Below, piece by piece: positions 37,907 to 44,817 of a stretch of DNA of 64,000 nucleotides; position 1 is the first letter of the stretch, and the number at the start of each line of letters is the position of its first letter. Position numbers and translations under genes: made by a program. Source of the DNA: Neobacillus pocheonensis (GTDB lineage Bacteria; Bacillota; Bacilli; Bacillales; Cytobacillaceae); the NCBI GenBank assembly GCA_023702235.1, contig JAMQCR010000003.1, positions 396,501-460,500 of the forward strand, read 5' to 3'. The notes beneath the pieces were generated by a model. That model was not told the DNA's origin. It saw only the letters and a program-made list of their open reading frames with translations, and ran no database searches.

Positions 37907-38920
37907 TTGCTAAATTTTAGTAGAGAAAAGTATCTCAAGGTAACTCTTGGAGCAGTAGGGCTTAGAGAGGAAATTGAACAGGTTGTAGAGAAGGTTTATC
38001 AAAAAGGGTTTAAGAATATTTTCTTAATTGGATCAGGTGGCGCAGTAGCTACTTTTTATCCCTTTGAATTTATGATTAACTCAACATCGACGATTCCCGC
38101 TTATGCTGAAATCGCCGCAGAATTTGTGTTACAGAATCATAAGCAATTCACTGAGGAGTCGCTCGTGATTCTATCTTCTCTGTCAGGGACGACAGCGGAG
38201 ACGGTAGCAGCAGCAAAATACTGCAAAGATAAAGGCGCAACAACGATTGGATTAACCGGTGAGTACAATAAGCCGCTTGCTGATACGGTAGACTTTCCAA
38301 TCGTGAATTTTGCGGAAAATGACTTTGCCAGTGATTCTAATCAATTAATTCTCTATTTACTTACTTTTAAACTGATGAATAAAAACGGAGACTTCCCTAA
38401 CTTTGAAGCCTTTGCGGCTCAGTTAGCAGATCTTCCTGAAAAGTTAATCAAGGCGAAGGAACAATTTGAAGCAAAAGCAGAGGAGTTTGCTGTTGCCTTT
38501 AAGGATGAGCCATATCATATGGTGGTCGGTTCAGGAAGTACCTGGGGCCGCGCCTACTCATATGCGATGTGTGTATTGGAAGAAATGCAATGGATCAAAA
38601 CAAAATCCATTCATGCAGCGGAATTCTTCCATGGTACCTTGGAGTTAGTCGAAGAAGACACAAGCGTTATTTTACTTAAGGGTGAAGACGAAACACGTCC
38701 GCTGATGGAACGTGTCGAGCGCTTTGCTGAGAAGTATACTAAGAAATTAACGGTGTTAGATACAAAGGATTATGAGCTAGAAGGAATTAGTGAAGAGTTT
38801 AGAAAATATTTATCACCGATTGTTACGTCGACTCTTCTGCAAAGACTTAGTGTACAGTTAGAAGACAAGCGTAATCATTCGTTAGAGATTAGAAGATATT
38901 ATCGTACCGTGGCATATTAA
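37907..38920 (+). CDS. SIS-domain sugar-phosphate deglycase/isomerase (FrlB/GfrF-like)
   Basis: A double SIS-domain protein of 337 residues. The first domain has FLIGSGGAVATFYPFEF and VILSSLSGTTAETVAAAKYC (phosphosugar-binding Ser cluster); the second has MVVGSGSTWGRAYSYAMCVLEEMQWI, HAAEFFHGTLELVEED and the end NHSLEIRRYYRTVAY. It is a distant relative of the FrlB at 40271 and shares its layout, so a deglycase acting on a phosphorylated glycated amine is likely, for example a glucoselysine- or other fructosamine-phosphate. I choose TTG 37907, nine bases after AAGAGGAG; GTG 37898 abuts that site. Confidence 0.78.
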   Translation: MLNFSREKYLKVTLGAVGLREEIEQVVEKVYQKGFKNIFLIGSGGAVATFYPFEFMINSTSTIPAYAEIAAEFVLQNHKQFTEESLVILSSLSGTTAETVAAAKYCKDKGATTIGLTGEYNKPLADTVDFPIVNFAENDFASDSNQLILYLLTFKLMNKNGDFPNFEAFAAQLADLPEKLIKAKEQFEAKAEEFAVAFKDEPYHMVVGSGSTWGRAYSYAMCVLEEMQWIKTKSIHAAEFFHGTLELVEEDTSVILLKGEDETRPLMERVERFAEKYTKKLTVLDTKDYELEGISEEFRKYLSPIVTSTLLQRLSVQLEDKRNHSLEIRRYYRTVAY

Positions 38921-38989
38921 AAGGGGTTATGGGAAGATACAATGGAAATTGTATCTTTCTCTTATTCAACTAACAGGAGGGCTTAGGAT

Positions 38990-39826
38990 ATGAGGTTAAT
39001 TGCAGTTGGAGATAATGTAGTAGATTATTATGATGATCGCACGGAGATGTTCCCAGGTGGGAATGCCGTAAATGTGGCGGTCTTTTGGAAACGTTATGGT
39101 GTGGATGAGGTTTCCTATATTGGCATTGTCGGGAATGATGAAGAAGGCGATCATATTGTCAGCTCGTTAAAGCTGGAAAATATTGATGTATCAAGGGTAA
39201 GGAGGGTCATTGGACCATCAGGCGAGGCTGTTGTTACTTTGGATGAGCATGGAGATCGTAAGTTCGTAGGGTCAAACAAAGGCGGAGTCCAAAAGCAGCT
39301 GAAATTAAATATAACCGAAGAGGAACTGGAGTATATTCAAACCTTTTCACTAATGCATACGAGCGTATTTAGCCATTTGGAAAAAGAATTGCCATTATTA
39401 CAAAAATACATTGATATTTCGTTTGATTTTTCAACAAAATATGATGATGACTATTTGGAAAGTATCTGCCCGTATGTGAAATATGCTATTTTCTCCGGCG
39501 GTGATTTAACAAAAGAGGAATGTGAAGCGTTAATAACGAAAGTCCACAAAGCAGGTACACCAAACGTCATCGTTACCAGAGGCTCTGAAGGATCGATTTT
39601 CTCTGATTCACATCAGGTTTATGAACAAGGAATTGTCGAGACCGATGTAGTCGATACACTTGGAGCAGGGGATACGTTTGTAGCAATCTTTTTAAAAGAA
39701 TACGTATTGCATTCTAATGCCCAGGAAGCGATGGAAAAGGGCTCCGCAGCTGCTGCTGAAACGTGTCAGCGCTTTGGCGCATTCGGCCATGGGAAGAAGC
39801 GGGAGAAAAAGATCGCGATTTGCTAG
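38990..39826 (+). CDS. frlD: PfkB-family kinase, fructoselysine 6-kinase-like
   Basis: It starts MRLIAVGDNVVDYY and PGGNAVNVAVFWKRYGV, the FrlD signature, and has the PfkB catalytic motif DTLGAGDTFVA with the base Asp. FrlD phosphorylates fructoselysine or other fructosamines at O6, making the FrlB substrate. 278 residues; the tail after GAFGHG is about 15 residues longer than E. coli FrlD and basic, and a GGCC lies there, so the last residues may be a frame artefact. It follows the SIS gene by 69 bases and precedes a terminator. Confidence 0.83.
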   Translation: MRLIAVGDNVVDYYDDRTEMFPGGNAVNVAVFWKRYGVDEVSYIGIVGNDEEGDHIVSSLKLENIDVSRVRRVIGPSGEAVVTLDEHGDRKFVGSNKGGVQKQLKLNITEEELEYIQTFSLMHTSVFSHLEKELPLLQKYIDISFDFSTKYDDDYLESICPYVKYAIFSGGDLTKEECEALITKVHKAGTPNVIVTRGSEGSIFSDSHQVYEQGIVETDVVDTLGAGDTFVAIFLKEYVLHSNAQEAMEKGSAAAAETCQRFGAFGHGKKREKKIAIC

Positions 39827-39844
39827 GGTCTTGTGGATTGAAGT

Positions 39845-39877
39845 AGCCTGCTCTGTTAAGGAGCAGGTTGTTTTTTT
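39845..39877 (+). terminator. Terminator after frlD-like kinase
   Basis: GCCTGCTC pairs with GAGCAGG(T) around TGTTAAG, followed by TTGTTTTTTT. Confidence 0.88.
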
Positions 39878-40270
39878 GGAGCTTTTGCTGGGGAAAACTT
39901 GGATTTCATTTGCGAAAAAGCGAGTTCCATATGCACAAAACACGTTTATTTTGACGAGTTTTTTACTATGATAAAATGGTTTTTGAGATAAATACATTCC
40001 TTTCCCTTATAAATGTTCCTAGTTCATACTAAGAAAAACATCAATTTTAGTAGTAATTTTACAAATAACGGGTTTCTGAGGCTCCTTTGGTTACCATCTT
40101 TCTCTTTTTTCACAGATCACTGGCATCAAAGGCTTCAAAATGTTCGATAATCCTTTAATATAACAACAAAAGACGTGTGCCAATTCACACGTCTTTTCTA
40201 ATGTCATTTAATTGTTTAGCGCCTATAAACGGAACCCTTTAGTCTAAAACTTTAGGAGCCTCACTTGGGA
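39878..40270. other. Convergent intergenic region between kinase and frlB
   Basis: About 390 bases with no gene. It contains a bidirectional terminator at 40168-40197 and an inverted pair TGAGGCTCCT (40078) / AGGAGCCTCA (40252) flanking that terminator. Confidence 0.5.
40168..40197. terminator. Bidirectional terminator
   Basis: AAAAGACGTGTG and CACACGTCTTTT pair perfectly around CCAATT, with A- and T-runs on both sides, serving the convergent minus-strand frlB and any plus-strand readthrough. Confidence 0.8.
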
Positions 40271-41257
40271 TTAATATTCTACCTTCCACATATATCTTCT
40301 TTTTGATAGTGGATGATTGCGGGCATCTGCCAGTTGTTCAGCATATCGGCGGAGAACATTATTTAATACCAGCGGTGCAAGATAGCCTTTTAACTCTTCG
40401 TCAATGCCAGTTAAATCAAGATCCTTAGCGTCTAAAACAACCAATTTTTCGCCGTATTTTTTTGAGAAATCCAATGCTCTTTCATCAAGAGGACGGGTTT
40501 CATCCAAACCAAGCAGGATAATAAATGGTACATCTTTATCAATAATCTCGAATGGACCATGGAAGTATTCACCAGAGTGAACGGCATGGGAATGAATCCA
40601 TTGCATTTCCATCAGAATACAAATGGCATATGAATAGGCAATTCCGTAGTTTGCTCCGCTTGCCATTGTATAAATAACCTTTTCATCTTTGTAATCTTGA
40701 CCAAATTGTAGTGCCTTGCTTTCATATTGCTTGTTTGATTTTTCAAACACAGCCTGAAGATTTGACAAGCTGTTAATCATTTTGTCAAACTTATCATTTC
40801 CTTCTAATACGTTTAACACGCCCATTGTTAATTGATAAAGCAAACCTAAATTTGTATTAAAAGCAATGGATTCTTCTCCCCATAGGTATTTAACAACAAA
40901 TTCACTTTCTTGTGCAAGAGGGGAAGTTGGTTGATTCGTAAAGCCAACCGTTAATGCTCCTTTTTGACGTGCAAATTCGGCTGCATTAACAGTTTCAGGG
41001 GTTGTACCAGACATAGAGCATAAGATAACGAGTGAATTTTCGCCAAGTTTTCTAGGGTTACGATGAATAAATTCATTGGAACTGTACACATCTGAAGAAA
41101 TATTTTTTGCTTCACGGTCCATTATGTATTTATTCGGATACATAATGGCAGATGAGCCGCCGCATGCAACAAAATATACGTGGTTAATCGTACGGCCTTT
41201 CAAAGCGTCTAACACATTTTGAACCTGCTGATCTACAACTACTTGTGAATTTACCAT
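40271..41257 (-). CDS. frlB: Fructosamine (fructoselysine) 6-phosphate deglycase
   Basis: FrlB splits fructosamine 6-phosphate into glucose 6-phosphate and the free amine. The protein has 328 residues, the same as B. subtilis FrlB, and very similar segments: FVACGGSSAIMYPNKY, VILCSMSGTTPETVNAAEFA, IYTMASGANYGIAYSY, ILMEMQWIHSHAVHSGEYFHGPFEIID and the end NHPLSKRRYMWKVEY. It is on the opposite strand from the rest of the island and diverges from the epimerase gene. Start ATG 41257 with GGAGGAAAA upstream. Confidence 0.92.
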   Translation of the reverse strand: MVNSQVVVDQQVQNVLDALKGRTINHVYFVACGGSSAIMYPNKYIMDREAKNISSDVYSSNEFIHRNPRKLGENSLVILCSMSGTTPETVNAAEFARQKGALTVGFTNQPTSPLAQESEFVVKYLWGEESIAFNTNLGLLYQLTMGVLNVLEGNDKFDKMINSLSNLQAVFEKSNKQYESKALQFGQDYKDEKVIYTMASGANYGIAYSYAICILMEMQWIHSHAVHSGEYFHGPFEIIDKDVPFIILLGLDETRPLDERALDFSKKYGEKLVVLDAKDLDLTGIDEELKGYLAPLVLNNVLRRYAEQLADARNHPLSKRRYMWKVEY

Positions 41258-41283
41258 TCATTTTTCCTCCTTAGAATCTTTTG

Positions 41284-41325
41284 GTATAGAATATAATAAT
41301 ACATTATATAACATTATATTAGGTG
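41284..41325 (-). promoter_or_regulatory. frlB promoter/operator
   Basis: Read on the minus strand: TTGTCA, a 17-base spacer and TAATGT. The spacer contains AATATAATGTTATAT, the same core as the perfect palindrome at 41405, so both divergent genes probably answer to one repressor. Confidence 0.6.
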
Positions 41326-41395
41326 ACAACGGAGTAATTGTCAATGTTTTTTGAACATTAAATTTATTAAAATTTTTGAGAGGGTTAATGTCAAA

Positions 41396-41430
41396 TTGAC
41401 TTATAACATAATATAATGTTATATTATGTT
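41396..41430 (+). promoter_or_regulatory. Promoter with perfect 12-2-12 palindromic operator
   Basis: TTGACT (41396-41401), 17-base spacer, TTATAT (41419-41424). A perfect inverted repeat with 12-base arms and a 2-base centre spans 41405-41430, filling the spacer and the -10. A dimeric repressor bound there would block polymerase; the GntR protein encoded downstream is the obvious candidate. Confidence 0.75.
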
Positions 41431-41460
41431 AAAAATTATATGAAGGAAAAGGGGGGTAAG

Positions 41461-42291
41461 ATGTCAAAAATCACAAGGGACCAATTAACGGGGATGAATT
41501 TCCACTATAAACACTACCCTTTGGAATACTTTTTAGATGCAATGGTTCGATATGAGTTTAAAAATATTGAGTTATGGGGAGCTTCTCCACATTTTTATGT
41601 TGATGATATGAGTATCCAAGAGATGAAACAGGTAAAAAAAGAGATTGATAAAAGAAATTTATCGGTTGTCTGCTTTACACCGGAGCAGTGTGTGTATCCG
41701 ATCAATCTTGCTGCCAAAGAGGAAAGAATTCGCGAAAAAAGTATCCAATACTTTATCAAATCAGCAGAAGCCGCAAAAGTGTTAGATGCGCCCATGCTTT
41801 TAGTTACTCCAGGCTGGGGCTATGAAAATGAAGAAAGAAAAGAAGCATGGAAAAGAACAAGAGATTCATTGGAGAGATTATCAAAGGTTGCGGCTGATTT
41901 AGAATTAACCCTTGCGTTTGAACCCTTAACAAGAGTAGAGTCCAATTTGGTTTATGATTCTAAATCACTCAAAGCGATGTTAGATGAAGTCAACAGCCCT
42001 TATCTTAAAGGGATGATTGATACGATTCCAATGGCGTTAGCAAACGAAGATTTTCATGATTATTTTAGCTTATTAAAAGAAGATTTAGTTCATATTCATT
42101 TCATCGATGGGAAACCAGAAGGCCATCTTGTCTGGGGCGACGGTGTCCTTCCTTTACAGAAGTACATCGATCAATTGAGTGAAATTGGCTATAAAGGCTC
42201 CCTGACTTTAGAATATACCTCTTATCAATATGTGCAAAATCCGGATGAAGCAATTGAAAGGACGCTAAAGGCTCTTTCTAGTGTGATTTGA
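41461..42291 (+). CDS. frlC: Sugar-phosphate isomerase/epimerase, FrlC-like
   Basis: A TIM-barrel protein of the AP-endonuclease-2/xylose-isomerase-like family, 276 residues, the same length as E. coli FrlC, which interconverts psicoselysine and fructoselysine. Motifs: NIELWGASPHFYVDD, LLVTPGWGYENEERKEAW, LTLAFEPLTRVESN (metal-binding Glu), GMIDTIPM and HFIDGKPEGHLVWGDG. The metal ligands Glu, Asp, His and Glu of the family are present. ATG 41461 follows AAAGGGGGG. The exact substrate is inferred from neighbours. Confidence 0.82.
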   Translation: MSKITRDQLTGMNFHYKHYPLEYFLDAMVRYEFKNIELWGASPHFYVDDMSIQEMKQVKKEIDKRNLSVVCFTPEQCVYPINLAAKEERIREKSIQYFIKSAEAAKVLDAPMLLVTPGWGYENEERKEAWKRTRDSLERLSKVAADLELTLAFEPLTRVESNLVYDSKSLKAMLDEVNSPYLKGMIDTIPMALANEDFHDYFSLLKEDLVHIHFIDGKPEGHLVWGDGVLPLQKYIDQLSEIGYKGSLTLEYTSYQYVQNPDEAIERTLKALSSVI

Positions 42292-42375
42292 AATTGATAG
42301 CGGCAATTAATTTCTATATACTTGAAGTAAACACAATAAATTTATACTTTTTTAAACATGAGGCAGGTGAAACAG

Positions 42376-43091
42376 ATGTTAAAACAGGATAATCAAATTC
42401 CTTTATATATTCAATTAAAGGAGTCAATCCGCAGCTCGATTTTAAATGGTCATTTAAAATACGGAGAGCAAATTCCAACTGAATTAGAATTAAGTGAAGA
42501 GTATAAGATTAGCAGGATTACCGTAAGAAAAGCCATTCTCGAGTTGGTTGAAGAAGGCTATCTGGTTAAAAAGCAGGGGAAGGGTACGTTTGTCAACAAG
42601 AGGAAGATTGAACGAAAGATTGTTCATATTTTAAGCTTTAGTGATGCTTGTAAAGCGAACGGTTTGACAGCAAGCAGTAAAATCATTAAAAGGGAAATTA
42701 TACAACCCACATCAAAGGATAAAGAAAGGCTGCAATTAGATGATGGTGATGCGCTGCTATTTATCCAAAGGGTAAGATATGCTGGCGATTCTCCGATTAT
42801 GTTAGAGAACAACTACTTTTCATATAAGGATTTCCATTCTTTATTAAATGAAAACTTAGAGGGTTCTCTCTATAAAATATTGGAAGAAAAGCTGAATGTA
42901 AAACCAGCTCGTTCTGGTGAGTTATCTTTGGAAATTGTCAGGGCTGGTGATGAAGAAATAAATCTACTCAATGTCGCGAGCGGAGAACCGCTTTTTTACA
43001 TGGAAACGACGGTTTTTGATGAAGTCGGCGGCCTGTGCATATAGGAAAACAATATATTTTAGGCGATAGTTATAAATTTTACTTGCAGTAA
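42376..43091 (+). CDS. GntR-family regulator with UTRA domain, one-base break (FrlR-like)
   Basis: The N-terminal winged helix (IPLYIQLKESIRSSILNG, TELELSEEYKISRITVRKAI, KKQGKGTFV) is followed by a ligand-binding UTRA domain (RVRYAGDSPIMLENNYF). A one-base loss next to GGCC at about 43028 truncates it at GGLCI; repair gives RPVHIGKQYILGDSYKFYLQ and stop 43091, about 238 residues. Most likely it represses the island and is released by a sugar-phosphate such as a phosphorylated fructosamine, like FrlR. ATG 42376 follows AGGCAGGTG. Confidence 0.85.
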
Positions 43092-43497
43092 TCGTTTCTT
43101 TTTTGGAAGTAGCATCGGAAGAGCACGCTCTTTTTTTGAAAGTTAATTCCCTCTATACTTTGTGTAGAGGGGTTTTTGTGATGGGAAAGAAATTACAATA
43201 GATGATTAAGTGGATGAACAGTTTTTCAATGGCTTTGGTGCGAGAAACAGGGGAAAGGAAAACTATATAAATAGAAGGAAAGATACCTTTGCAGTCTTGC
43301 GACTGCTTTTTCGCGTATCGAAGCAAATTCAGAATGAAATGGAACTACAAGAATATGATTATATGGGATGGGCTTTTATTAATGGAGGAATTAGCACAAT
43401 GTTATATAAGATGGACAAATAATGACAAATCTCACTGACAGTTCATGTGTTTTATTGTTAAATAAGGGTTGTTGTCGATAGTGTTGGAGCTGAAAGC

Positions 43498-43517
43498 GGT
43501 TCTTGCGAACCTTTTTT
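43498..43517 (+). terminator. Small terminator-like hairpin
   Basis: GGTTC and GAACC pair around TTGC, followed by TTTTTT. No gene is directly upstream, which suggests a short RNA or a remnant. Confidence 0.6.
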
Positions 43518-43519
43518 AT

Positions 43520-43660
43520 GCACGTCATCTTCCGCTACGCTTCAGATCACGTGCACCAAGCCCGCTACGATAGACTAGTGTCTGCCAGTTCGCTCTTGCG
43601 TCATCTCTGATGTAAATCTCAAGAAGTCCAAGCTGCGAGATCACGCAAACGCTCAGAGGG
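43520..43660. repeat. Cluster of imperfect inverted repeats
   Basis: GCACGT...ACGTGC around 43521-43556 and TTGCGTCATCTC (about 43597) against GAGATCACGCAA (about 43637) form two nested imperfect hairpins. No coding frame. It may be part of the same element as the long inverted repeat to the right. Confidence 0.5.
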
Positions 43661-43665
43661 GGTAC

Positions 43666-43861
43666 CCGTGTCGACAACCCAGTTCGGTTGTTAATTGAAA
43701 ATTCAATCGCCGGTGCTATCGCACCCGCGCTTCAGAAGATCGCTGAAGCTTGCAAAATTCCATTTTATGGGCTTTGTGAGAGCGAGCTCTTACTGCTCAT
43801 AAAATGAAAATTTTGCGGCGATAGAATTTACAATTTAACTTTGTATGGGCTTGTCGACACG
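43666..43861. repeat. Long imperfect inverted repeat (about 195 bp) upstream of nuoA
   Basis: CCGTGTCGACAA at the left end is repeated inverted (TTGTCGACACGG) at the right end. Inward, GTTAATTG..ATTCAATCGCC matches the inverse of GGCGATAGAATTTACAATTTAAC, and GCAAAATTCCATTTTATGGGC matches the inverse of GCTCATAAAATGAAAATTTTGC. The left arm carries an extra block of about 50 bases with its own hairpins (GGTGC/GCACC and CTTCAG/CTGAAG). Confidence 0.8.
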
Positions 43862-43882
43862 GATTTGTAACAGTGCTATAAT
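43854..43882 (+). promoter_or_regulatory. Promoter of the nuo operon
   Basis: TCGACA (43854-43859), 17-base spacer, TATAAT (43877-43882). The -35 lies inside the right end of the long inverted repeat. Confidence 0.65.
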
Positions 43883-43939
43883 GTTATCGGTTACAAGTTT
43901 CATTAGTTTGAAAATTCTACAACATTGGAGGGGATGGAC

Positions 43940-44311
43940 ATGGAACTTAATGTATATCAGAATAATTATCTGATAGTTTTTGTGTTCCTATGTCTTGGGG
44001 TGTTGCTGCCTGCGGTAGCGTTATTTTTAGGTAAGCTTCTGCGTCCTCATAAGCCGAGTGATGCGAAGTATACCACATATGAAAGCGGTGTTGAGCCATT
44101 TCACGATTCCCGTGTGCAGTTCAATGTTCGCTATTATATTTTCGCCCTGATGTTTGTTATTTTTGATGTAGAAACCGTGTTTTTATATCCGTGGGCTGTT
44201 GCCTATAATAAACTAGGTGTTTTTGCATTGATTGAAATGTTAATTTTCGTGATTATGCTATTAATTGGCCTAGTGTACGCTTGGAAAAAGAAGGTGCTAA
44301 GATGGATCTAA
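43940..44311 (+). CDS. nuoA: NADH-quinone oxidoreductase subunit A
   Basis: A three-helix membrane subunit of complex I. The conserved loop is TTYESGVEPFHDSRVQFNVRYYIFALMFVIFDVETVFLYPWA, the NuoA hallmark. About 123 residues. I take ATG 43940, seven bases after TTGGAGGGG; ATG 43934 is too close. It overlaps nuoB by ten bases. Confidence 0.95.
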   Translation: MELNVYQNNYLIVFVFLCLGVLLPAVALFLGKLLRPHKPSDAKYTTYESGVEPFHDSRVQFNVRYYIFALMFVIFDVETVFLYPWAVAYNKLGVFALIEMLIFVIMLLIGLVYAWKKKVLRWI

Positions 44312-44814
44312 AATTAGACAGCATTTCACCTCAGGAAATGGAAGAGTTACAGAGAAATGTGTTTATGACAACGCTGGAGCAAGTTAAGGCATGGGCGCGA
44401 AGCAATTCGATTTACCCGCTGACATTTGGTCTGGCTTGTTGTGCGATTGAGATGATGGGTGTAGGTTCCTCCCACTATGACTTGGACCGCTTTGGTTCGT
44501 TTTTCAGGACGTCTCCAAGACAGTCAGATTGTATGATTGTATCAGGAACTGTTACGAAAAAAATGGCGCCAATTTTACGCCGATTATATGATCAAATGCC
44601 TGAGCCGAAATGGGTAATCGCAATGGGTTCTTGTGCAACAGCTGGCGGACCGTATGTGAAATCATATTCCGTTGTTAAGGGAGTCGATCAAATCGTTCCT
44701 GTTGATGTATACATACCAGGATGCCCTCCAAACCCGGCCGCTTTAATTTATGGAATTAATAAATTAAGGGAAAAGATTCGTTACGAGGCGAAGACTGGGA
44801 AGAAGGTGATCTAA
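44302..44814 (+). CDS. nuoB: NADH-quinone oxidoreductase subunit B
   Basis: NuoB carries cluster N2, the last iron-sulfur centre before quinone. Its Cys ligands appear in GLACCAIEMM, IAMGSCATAGG and IPGCPPNPAAL. About 170 residues. ATG 44302 lies inside the nuoA end, so translation is coupled. Confidence 0.96.
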   Translation: MDLKLDSISPQEMEELQRNVFMTTLEQVKAWARSNSIYPLTFGLACCAIEMMGVGSSHYDLDRFGSFFRTSPRQSDCMIVSGTVTKKMAPILRRLYDQMPEPKWVIAMGSCATAGGPYVKSYSVVKGVDQIVPVDVYIPGCPPNPAALIYGINKLREKIRYEAKTGKKVI

Positions 44815-44817
44815 CCG

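Larger units (their letters stand above)
43092..43939. other. Large non-coding, structure-rich region between island and nuo operon
   Basis: About 850 bases. 43092-43440 is AT-rich with only weak ORFs; a 70-codon frame at 43210-43422 (MDEQFFNGFGARNRGK...) has no ribosome site I trust and no known family. 43440-43861 is GC-richer, densely palindromic DNA (separate entries). The nuo promoter lies at its right end. Confidence 0.55.

Noticed and set aside
39717..39971. 84-codon plus-strand frame overlapping the end of the kinase gene
   Set aside because: It is a shifted reading through the kinase end and its terminator, without a start site; at most it shows that the kinase C-terminus could be mis-framed.
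43210..43422. 70-codon plus-strand frame in the island-nuo gap
   Set aside because: No recognisable domain, no clear ribosome site, and low-information composition.
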